A DNA stretch of 64,000 bases from Chitinophagaceae bacterium (GTDB taxonomy: Bacteria > Bacteroidota > Bacteroidia > Chitinophagales > Chitinophagaceae), in contig JAEUVD010000028.1 in assembly GCA_016787065.1 (NCBI GenBank), forward strand, positions 62,001-126,000, written 5' to 3'. Positions 10,001 to 18,400 of the stretch are shown here, piece by piece (position 1 is the stretch's first letter; each line of letters begins with the position of its first letter). A program made the position numbers and the translations under genes. The notes under the pieces were generated by a model. That model had not been told where the DNA came from. It saw only the letters and a list, made by a program, of their open reading frames with translations, and did no database searches.

Positions 10001-10098
10001 TTATACAACGATTAGCTGATCTGTATAACATCGAATATAAGTTGATAGATAAACCTCAAAATTCAGGTACAACCGTATATTTGAATATCCCGTTGTAA
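7081..10098 (+). CDS. Propeller-type sensor histidine kinase (LytS/His_kinase family)
   Basis: The product (about 1005 residues) starts with a signal peptide (MRNTLLFLLLISVSMPLVSQ); the frame also offers a TTG at 7057, but the ATG at 7081 places the peptide at the N-terminus. A periplasmic Reg_prop beta-propeller follows, with repeated FxDxxGxxWF-like blades (EDSKGFMWFTAM, EDDSGNMYFGSKRGI, DDEGNAWCSHGRGI). A Y_Y_Y domain, one membrane span near residue 761 and a cytoplasmic kinase complete it. Its His is in INPHFVFN (about residue 819), with an ATP site LVENAIRHG and DDNGIGR. INPHF marks the PF06580 family, which normally pairs with LytTR regulators; the gene ten bases downstream is one. The ligand sensed is unknown. 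Confidence 0.9.
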   Translation: MRNTLLFLLLISVSMPLVSQDHAFRIEEIKHLGPFNGITQTANYNHFEDSKGFMWFTAMDYMNRYDGAYIKAYSLKRYYKNCPPLHMSYGICEDDSGNMYFGSKRGIYKYHRKQDYFTLLHPFGETDSSIIVIGYSDGVVWYMNNQWLLASYNIKNNTHAIEQQLPFLPLPPMHIYISGYTIFYKMPFIDSKKQLWLFPYFEPTVACFSTITKQLSYPVGHIEQVRCSYYDKTNDQILLGYFHSAIRFSIRDNRKEELNLEGLNQFGSHALASYNNRLTYTDGKQLYVYDTQTKEQIWKEDLKFFNHQAHSLWFDKSGRIWSSSTGFGINIIQVHPKPMYAFPAIADSLSKMLTGGTASFGETPSHLILIHRATLNLETNKVQPAKEPYSALHIHQKTNDNSRKGVWHYLKFVKENTDSMLLFTDANDQIKWIARNPKGSGIKQITDVEILRNGMILLATSKGVLQYNPETQTIHSITNTMRENAFQLAELKDGIVAVSYLDKPAFLYQLNKNNRLDELDTILPKLDILYFAYNNTSNSFWVGSNEGLILLDTQYQIKQRFNVNEGLSSDNIYGLLLDDEGNAWCSHGRGISSISKTDYHITNYDLQDGVQNWDFNNCSFMKSSDGTLFFGGMTGFNYFKPPLRLHAFYKPRVYIDQIKINQQEYASELNYDLLQQIKLPSNENNLSITASILDLGNADARMVIYRLLGSDTSWKKTTYKTPIELTALGSGTYTLQLGCFDKFSYQFNAQKELVITILPPFYKTWWFVVLLFLICTSVAAYLIYLTIKRRNRAKFNQLHQQQALERLEMEALKAQINPHFVFNCLSSIKGFIYDQNYLQAETYLDKFSSLLRATLNFSSKQKISLEEEINYIRNYLDLENLRFPEKLQYQLHIDKTIPVKQIQIPAMMLQPLVENAIRHGILNLNDKKGLLTIQFTLDQEYLQVVIDDNGIGREKANNMNHFQSEKHESKGSAIIQRLADLYNIEYKLIDKPQNSGTTVYLNIPL

Positions 10099-10108
10099 GC
10101 AACGTTAT

Positions 10109-10876
10109 ATGCAACAGAAATTACGAGCTATCCTCATCGACGACGAAGTAAATAATCTTTCTTTATTGGAGAAAATGCTCCTTCAACTTTGTTCGAATGT
10201 GGAGGTAGTTGCCACTGAAACGAATGCCCTTCAAGGGATAGAATTATTAAGAAATCTCAAACCGGATCTTCTTTTTTTGGATATTCAAATGCCGTATCTG
10301 AATGGGTTTGAACTTTTACAAGAATTAGAGCCGGTAGATTTTGAAGTGATTGTGGTTACAGCTTATGATGAATTTGCCTTAGCTGCATTCGATCATCATG
10401 TATTGGGCTTTTTAACCAAACCGGTAGTTCGCGAAAAATTGATACAAACCGTACAACGAGCTTCCGACCGGATTCATCAAAAAAGTATTGCTCAGAATAT
10501 TTTTACTTTACTGGGTAAGCAACTTCAACATAACGATGAATCTAAAATTGCATTATCAACTACGAACGGACTTCTTTTTGTGGAAGAATCTGATATAATT
10601 TATTGTGAGAGTAGTGGTAATTATACCCATTTTCATATGAAGAATGGAAAACGGATTATTGTGTCGCGACAGCTAGGTGAGTATGAAAAATTATTGCCGG
10701 AAGCACATTTTGTTCGTATTCATGATAAATATATTATTCACCTCCACTATGTAAATGAATATATTAAGGGAAGAGGGGGAGAAGTGAAAATCAACTCCGT
10801 TATTTCGTTACCGGTTAGTGCTAATCGAAGGGATAACTTTCTATCGCGCTTCGAACGTTGGGTTAAAAAAGGGTAG
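10109..10876 (+). CDS. LytTR-family response regulator
   Basis: The 255-residue protein has a receiver domain (acidic pair DDE near residue 11, phosphoacceptor Asp58 in LFLDIQMP, Thr in VVTAYDE, Lys in TKPV). A C-terminal LytTR DNA-binding domain covers about residues 145-250, with FVEESDIIYCESSGNYTHF and the HFVRIHDKYIIHLHYV core. LytTR domains bind short direct repeats upstream of targets. It begins ten bases after the kinase stop, so both are translated from one message, and it is the expected partner of the LytS-type kinase. The nearest large target candidate is the 2444-residue exported protein beyond the ATPase gene. Confidence 0.92.
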   Translation: MQQKLRAILIDDEVNNLSLLEKMLLQLCSNVEVVATETNALQGIELLRNLKPDLLFLDIQMPYLNGFELLQELEPVDFEVIVVTAYDEFALAAFDHHVLGFLTKPVVREKLIQTVQRASDRIHQKSIAQNIFTLLGKQLQHNDESKIALSTTNGLLFVEESDIIYCESSGNYTHFHMKNGKRIIVSRQLGEYEKLLPEAHFVRIHDKYIIHLHYVNEYIKGRGGEVKINSVISLPVSANRRDNFLSRFERWVKKG

Positions 10877-10887
10877 ACCACTTGGGT

Positions 10888-10937
10888 TTATTACTCGCCA
10901 AAAGTGGTTTGAAAAAGGTACTTATGGCGAGTAATAA
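10888..10937. repeat. 18-bp inverted repeat (TTATTACTCGCC...) before the ATPase gene
   Basis: The left arm at 10888-10905 and right arm at 10920-10937 pair at 17 of 18 positions across a 14-base loop. The right arm ends nine bases before the ATPase ATG. A shorter pair, ACCACTT (10877-10883) with AAGTGGT (10902-10908), overlaps the left arm and would compete with the long hairpin. There is no U-run after the stem, so an ordinary terminator is unlikely. An operator or an attenuator-like leader is possible. Confidence 0.75.
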
Positions 10938-10946
10938 TTGTTTACT

Positions 10947-12383
10947 ATGACTATCATCGGAAGGGAAAAAGAAATTGCATTGTTGCAATCTATCCTGATA
11001 AAGGAGCGTTCACAGTTTGTTGCCATATATGGAAGAAGGCGTATTGGCAAAACTTTTTTAATCAGAAATGTATATGCCAAACATCTTCTTTTTGAATGTT
11101 CAGGGCTTAGAAATGGAAGTTTGGAGCAACAACTGGAGAATTTTCATTTAAGTCTTTGTAAACAAAGTAAAACAATGTTTCCAAAACCTTCAACTTGGTT
11201 GCAGTGTTTCCATTTGCTAGAAAATTACCTTGATGGATTACAATCAGCAAGGAAAAAGGTAATTTTTTTAGACGAGATTCCTTGGTTTGAAACGCATAAA
11301 GGAGGATTTCTTGCTGCTTTTACCAATTTCTGGAATGCCTATTGTACAAGGCGTAATGATATTATACTTGTTGTGTGTTGTTCGGCAACATCATGGATTA
11401 TCGATATGATTGTAAATAATCGTGGCGGATTGCATAATAGACTGAATCATCATATCCGGCTTGATCCATTTACATTAAAGGAATGTCAACTATTTCTTTC
11501 CAATCGAAAAATTTCATTCACCCCGAAAGATTTGGCTTTACTGTATATGTGTATGGGAGGTATTCCATTTTATCTGGAGGAAATAAACCAAGGAGAAAGT
11601 GTAGCTCAAATCATGAATAAATTGTTTTTGAGCCCTAAGGCACTGTTTAGAAATGAATTTAATAATTTATACCATGCGCTTTTTAAGCATGCCGACAAAT
11701 ATATTGAGGTAATTAAATTATTAGCTTCGAAAAATAGGGGGTTAACCCGACAGGAGATAGTGAAATATGCATCCTTTGAAACAGGTGGAGGCTTAACTAA
11801 AATTTTGAAAGAATTAGAGGCATGCGGTTTTATTGATATTAGCAGCCCAATAGATAAGGAAAGATCGGAGGCCATTCACCGATTAGTTGATGAATACAGT
11901 TTCTTTTATCTAAAATTTCTGAACGGAAAGGGAAAATATAAAACAGCGAATGAACTATTAAATAGTCAGTCATTCAAGGTATGGACTGGCTATGCTTTTG
12001 AGAATTTATGTTTAAGGCATAAATCGGAAATAGCTGCTGTGTTAGGTTTTAGTGGTATCTCTTATGCCACCTATTCCTTTGTTCATAAAACGAAGCAGGG
12101 CGATAATCAAAAAGGAACACAAATAGATTTGATTTTTGATAGATCTGACAATGTATTGAACATCATCGAATGTAAATTTTATGAAGGTTCATATGTAATG
12201 AAGAAGGCTGATGCGGATTCCGTCATTCAGAAAAGACTGGCATATGTACAAAAAACAGCTAGTAAGAAAACTATTTTTACAACACTCATAACCATTTACC
12301 CTACGGAGCGAAATGCTCATTACTTGAGTGCTATTACGAATGAATTAAATATAGATTCCTTTCTCAAATACCATAAAATGTAA
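10947..12383 (+). CDS. Archaeal-type ATPase with C-terminal DUF234/PD-(D/E)XK-like domain
   Basis: This protein (about 478 residues from the ATG at 10947; a TTG lies at 10938) belongs to the ATPase_2/DUF234 class. It shows IGREKEIALL, Walker A GRRRIGKT (about residues 29-36) and a Walker B strand VIFLDEIPWF. A winged-helix region follows (about residues 240-300, with RGLTRQEIVKYA). Near the C-terminus there is a nuclease-like signature, GTQIDLIFDRS then NIIECKFYEG, matching the D-(E/Q)xK pattern of PD-(D/E)XK folds. The cellular role of this family is not established. It splits the first two-component pair from the giant gene and has its own structured leader, so it looks like a guest gene. 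Confidence 0.82.
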   Translation: MTIIGREKEIALLQSILIKERSQFVAIYGRRRIGKTFLIRNVYAKHLLFECSGLRNGSLEQQLENFHLSLCKQSKTMFPKPSTWLQCFHLLENYLDGLQSARKKVIFLDEIPWFETHKGGFLAAFTNFWNAYCTRRNDIILVVCCSATSWIIDMIVNNRGGLHNRLNHHIRLDPFTLKECQLFLSNRKISFTPKDLALLYMCMGGIPFYLEEINQGESVAQIMNKLFLSPKALFRNEFNNLYHALFKHADKYIEVIKLLASKNRGLTRQEIVKYASFETGGGLTKILKELEACGFIDISSPIDKERSEAIHRLVDEYSFFYLKFLNGKGKYKTANELLNSQSFKVWTGYAFENLCLRHKSEIAAVLGFSGISYATYSFVHKTKQGDNQKGTQIDLIFDRSDNVLNIIECKFYEGSYVMKKADADSVIQKRLAYVQKTASKKTIFTTLITIYPTERNAHYLSAITNELNIDSFLKYHKM

Positions 12384-12450
12384 TTTACACAGTTATACAA
12401 TCGAATAACATACTTATACATTGTTACTCTAAACTAGCATAGTAAGCCAA

Positions 12451-12471
12451 TAGTTTTATGTTTTAAAACTA
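12451..12471. repeat. Short AT-rich inverted repeat just before the giant gene start
   Basis: TAGTTTTA at 12451-12458 pairs perfectly with TAAAACTA at 12464-12471, leaving a five-base loop and ending six bases before the ATG at 12477. It could be an operator or a weak start-site hairpin. It is A/T only apart from one G-C pair, so chance is a real alternative. Confidence 0.35.
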
Positions 12472-12476
12472 TAGCT

Positions 12477-15400
12477 ATGCAGTACAATTCTAGAGCAACC
12501 CTTTACCTTCCTAACAACCTTCAAAGCAGAAGTATAATATTATGTTTTATACTCAGTTTTTTTTATGTGAATTTTGCACGCGCACAATCTGTTATTATCG
12601 GAAGTGGCACCACCACGGTGGGCGGATCAAATGGTGTTCCAATTTATAGGTCATCGAGTACGAGCACGTTTTTACATTCAAAATCGGTACAACTCCTAAC
12701 AACCTCGCAATTGAATAATGCCGGCATTCCGAGCAATGCCACGATTACTTCATGGGGGTATAAGAAAACCAATGTGGCTAGTATCAGTGGTAGCAATGCA
12801 TGGACCTTAAACGTGTATCTTAAAAACTCCACGCTAACTAATTTGGCTTCAGGAACTACCTGGACTACTATGATAAGCAGCGCAACTCAGGTTTATTCAG
12901 CCACCGTGAATGCCAGTAATTTTCCTTCAAGCGCAGGTTATTGGATGTGGAATTTACAAACTCCGTTTACGTATACCGGGGGCAGTATAGAATGCTATAT
13001 TGAATGGGTTCCACAAGGTACTATGAGCTCACCTTATTCTTCAGCAGCGTTTAATTTTGAATATACCACAACGGGTATTTCACAAGCTATGGGTACTAGC
13101 AACACAAGTGCCATTCCGGGAACGCAAAGTACCTATTCAACACAAACTAGAATGTATAATACTCAAATTGCTTATAGTAGTTTTCCTTGTCCGGCAACAC
13201 CACCAGTTCCCGGTGCTACCTTAGCCACGGTTAATCCGGTTTGTCAGAATAGTACTACCGTATTAAGCGTACAAAACCCGGGGTTAGGAAGTGGTATCAG
13301 TTATCAATGGCAGGAATCTGCGGATGGGGTAACCTTCAACGATATAAGCGGAGCATCATTAGGCACCTTTACAGTTACGGTTCCCATAGAATGGGAATAT
13401 CGTTGTAAAGTAAGTTGTATCAATAACGGTACGCCGGGTTTTACTACGCCAATACATATTATGTTGAACCCATTTGTAGATTGTTATTGCACTTCTATTC
13501 CTTCCAATGTTGCCGATGAAGATATTTTTAGTGTATCCATGACGTCCACTTCAGGAAGTTTTATTCAAACTTCAGATTGTGTTACTCCTGCACCAGGATC
13601 AGGATCAATTTTGAATCGATATTCAAACTTTAAATCAACCACACCCTTAAATGCCGAACTCGGATCAACAGTAGGTTTCTCGTTAGGGTTAAATTCATGT
13701 GGTACAAATCCTTTTACGAATGGTACGGCTATCTGGATAGATTATAATCATAACGGTTCGTTTCAAGATGCCGGCGAAAAAGTATTTGCTGAACCTACTA
13801 CGGTTTCTACGGTGCCAGGTATTGGAAGAACCCTCAACGGTAATTTTACCATTCCGTTGAATGCGTTAACCGGAGTTACTGCTATGCGTATTATAAATGC
13901 CGAAGCGTTTACCGGAGCAGCAATGACATCTTGTTTGACTTACAGCTATGGTGAAACAGAGGATTATGTGATTAATATTACCGCACCTTCTCTTTGTTCC
14001 GGAACTCCAAATCCGGGGAATACAGTTGCCACCGAAACAGCTGTTTGTGCAGGTACTGTGGTAAACTTCAGTTTACAAAATCAAACATCAGGATCAGGTG
14101 TAATGTATCAATGGGAAATTTCCACAGATGGTACAACTTACTCTGATATTCCGGGTGCGGTTTTAAACTTAACTACCTATACTGTGGTAACTTCTATAGA
14201 TATGCGATGTCGGGTTTTGTGCACAGCGAGTGGTATGGAAGCATTATCAACTCCGATACATATTGCAGTGAATCAACCAACATCTTGTTACTGCATTCCA
14301 ACCAGTACGAATTGTACAGCAGGTGATCATATTACCTATGTTGGTTTCAATGCTTCAACGAACCCAATCAATAATAGCAGTGGTACCTGTTTAAACAATA
14401 CCTATTCTGATTATACGAATCTTATGCCAATGGCCGAAGTAAATTCAGGTGAGGTTGTTCAATTTTCTGTTTCGGTACATAATGGAGGTACGGAATACAT
14501 GGGTATGTGGATTGATTTCAATCAGGATGGCGACTTCCATGATGCGGATGAATTTGTTACTGCCATTGGAATTTTAAATGGAAGTAATTATGAGTTTACC
14601 GGCGGCTTAACCATTCCGCTAACTGCTGCTAACGGAATAACAAGAATGCGTGTTCGATCGAAATATAATTCGCCTATTACCAATATGGATGCATGTAGCA
14701 CATTCTCTTACGGCGAAACTGAAGATTACTTCATAAAAATAAATACTTGTGTGCCTTCAACAGTAACTACATCGGTAACGGCGTGCAATTCATATATTTG
14801 GCCTGTTAATGGAATTACATACAATGCTGCAGGAACCTATACGGAAGTGAATGGCTGTATAACGAATGTATTAAATCTTACTATTTGCAGTAATTCTTCT
14901 GTGGTGTTTGATGGGGTTGGTTATTCGAATGAAAGTAATTCAACAATGGCATTATTTCCTGATCAATTGGAAGTAAAAGGTGTAAGTAATGGTTCGTTCT
15001 CTATTTTGGAAGATCATTCAAATGGTCAAGCATTTGATCAGTGGTATCAGTTTAGTGGCACTGCCGGATGTTCAGTTAATCGAAATTTTTACGGTAGTAT
15101 AGGTTCAAATAGCAATCAACTCGTTGCGTCTATCGCTCTAACAAAACAAACAGATACTGAGGTTCAACTTCAACATCAATTTACAACAGCAACGCAATTA
15201 GATATTACCTATCGTTTGAATGGTGTTGAACAAGGCCATGAAATAACAAGTAATGGCAGCAGTATGATCTGTTATTTACCGAATGGCGGTTCATGGTCGG
15301 GAGGCAACCCCTCTGATCCGGGTCCGGTATTCGATTCGCATATACAATGGGAACGTTCTCGACAAAAGGTAATTGTTCCTGGTCATTGGGATTTTAGCGT

Positions 15401-18400
15401 AAATCCTGAAGTATGGGTTTTTGCTGTTACCACTTGGGAGTATGAAAAAACCACACAACCTTATCCGAATTTTGTCGGAGGTTTTTATAATGGTTGGTTC
15501 TATTCGGTAACTATGAAGAGTACCCTTTTTGGAATGGTGAATGGATATAACCTAGATGAAATTTCGGTGAAACCAATTTACTCTGTTGAAACACCTATTT
15601 CAATTTCTTCGATACAGTTTCAATGTAATAACATAAACACACTAACTCTCCGTAGAAATATTACCGTAAGCTCAGACATTGCTACCAGTACTTATCCGGG
15701 TACATCTGTTGTGCTTTCAGCTTTATCCAATGGCGCTGCTACGTATCAATGGCAATTAAATGAGAACGATATTGCAGGTGCAACGAACGCTACGTACACT
15801 GCATCGCAATTTGGCAGCTACCGTGTAAAGGTGTTATGCAATAGTTCAACTTTTACCTCTTCCGCTGTACGTATTTCCGATAACACACCTCATATTTATT
15901 TTGATATGGCATCTAATATCAGTACGAATGGAGGACAAGACGGACAATTTAAATTGCTAGTGGTTGGAGGTAATAATGCGAATCGAAGTCTGACTGTTAC
16001 CAAGGGTGGTGCTACGAATGGTAATGGTAACGGCGGAACAAACCAACCTGATAATCCTAACAATCCTACCTGTTGCACCCCTATGTATTTCTGCTCACAA
16101 ACAGGTTCATGGTCGTACGGAAATGTAACATCTATTTGGCAATGCAATACCTTCAATAATATTTGTAAATGTGAAGAGCATATTGTTCCGAATGAGAATC
16201 CGTTAACGTGGTTTAATGGAATAGCCACGGTCACGCTCAGCATGCTCGAAGCCAATAAGTATATCATTTCTGTGCAAGAGCAAAACGGTTATATAGCCAG
16301 TGATGAAATACAACTGCTTCAACCTGAAATTCCGGTGGTAGGTGGAATGAGCAATGTAACTTATACGACGCCGTGTTCAAACGCAGGGTATGCTACCCTT
16401 AGTGTTACCGGTAATAATATAGGTAGTAACTATGTGTATCAATGGGAAAAATCTATCGATGAAGTAACATGGGTGCCTGCAGGTAATGGAAACATACTAA
16501 CTGTTAACTGCGACAATCAAAGTTATTTCTATCGATGTAAAACAACTGATATAGTAAACACCAATTTCGCCTATAGTAACAATACCAAAGTAAATGCTTG
16601 CGGTAATACCACGATAACCTTCACCAATATTACACCTACGTTGTGTAATACCGGAAATAATGGTGGCTATACACTTAACATCAGTGGTGGTTGCAGTGAT
16701 GGAAGAACCGGAGAAGTTTACTTCTATCGAAAATTAGGAGAAACATGTTGTAATCCGAATTACCCGCCTTGTGCCACAGACTTCACATGTGCTACTCATC
16801 CGTTAGATCCATTGTATTGTGGATGTAAACATAATAGTCAGTTACTAAGTAATCCATTTTCTTATCAGGAAGCAAATGCGTATGCCGGTACTTATCTATG
16901 GCAAATTACCGATTTGAATGGATGCGTTACGTATGATTCCATTGTAGTACCAGATGCGCAACTCGTAGCAACCGTACATACCACACCCGTATCCGTTACC
17001 AATGGTAATGATGGATCTGCATCGGTGAGTGTAACCGGTGGTGCACCACCCTATACCTATGCATGGTCGAACGCAGCAACTACATCCTCCATAACCGGAT
17101 TGTCGAGCGGTAACTACTCGCTGAATGTTAGCGATGCTAACGGTTGTGCTGCCTATATAATAAATAGTCCTTCAAGTACATATACCATTACACCCGGCGA
17201 TCCTTCTCCATCACCTATTGATTTAGGGGAATGTGCTTTTTATGGTTGGTGGGAATTTGAAGTAGTAGAAGATATCATTTCGCCGCATTATTGGGCACAG
17301 GAAGGAGTGAGTTTAATTCCGAATGGTGGTTTTGAACATGCATCCAATACAGTGGTATTTAATGAAACGTATACCATTCCAAAATGTAGTACAACCTGTG
17401 TATCGGTTGCGTGCGAAAAGGAAATTTATGTAGATAACACCGCCACAAAAATTGATTCCTGGAAGTTCTCTGGAAATTCCATCAATAAATACAGTGGTTT
17501 TGATTCATGGTTTTATTATATGAATAAAGAAGGAAATCCACTTACCGGTAATCCGCATTCAGGAAATCGTTTTGTTCGTTTATATGGGAAGAATAACGGA
17601 ATTAAAAACCGATTTGAAATTCCGCAACGCGATTTAATACCTCTTGGAAATCCAACGTCTCGTTTCTTGCATGTAATGGTTGCCAATGCTGCCTATGGCG
17701 GATATGTGCATTATCCGTTTTGTAGTACTGGTTGCTTTGGAGGTTATCATGATAAAGCAGATTTCAACGTTATTTGTTCGTTTGAAAGCAATGGTGTGCC
17801 CACCGGTGTTCAATCCTTTATTAGGTCAACAACAGATCCAAGTAACGATGCGAATAATTTGAACTGGTCGATGCAAGAGTGTTTTGCAGCATTTAATCCG
17901 ACAGATGATTATGTAACATTATCTATTCTGGCCAATGATTGTTTTGATGCCGTAGCTATTGATGATGTAAGCGCAAGTGTTCAAGATTATATCATTTTAG
18001 AGAACATATCATCTTCTGTGAATGGAAATGGAGGCTCCTTTGTTATGAAGGCTTCCGTTAATCCATTGGCACAGCAACAACAGTTATTGGTTCCACCATT
18101 TACTTTTCTTTGGTCGAATGGTGCAACAACCCCGATTGCAACGTATAACGGAGCTCAAATGTATTGGGTTTCAGTAACCGATGCGAATAACAAAAGTGTT
18201 TATTTTAATGGGGTAATTGAAACAATCAATACGATTGCAGGTACCGGTATTGCAGGCAATGTATTTGTGCCTGCACACGCAACGCAATCACAACTTAATC
18301 ATCCTTTTGGTGTAGCTATCAACTCAAATAACGATGTGTATGTTGCAGATTATAATAATCATGTAATTAAAAAAATTGCTTCGAATGGTTCTATTGAAAT

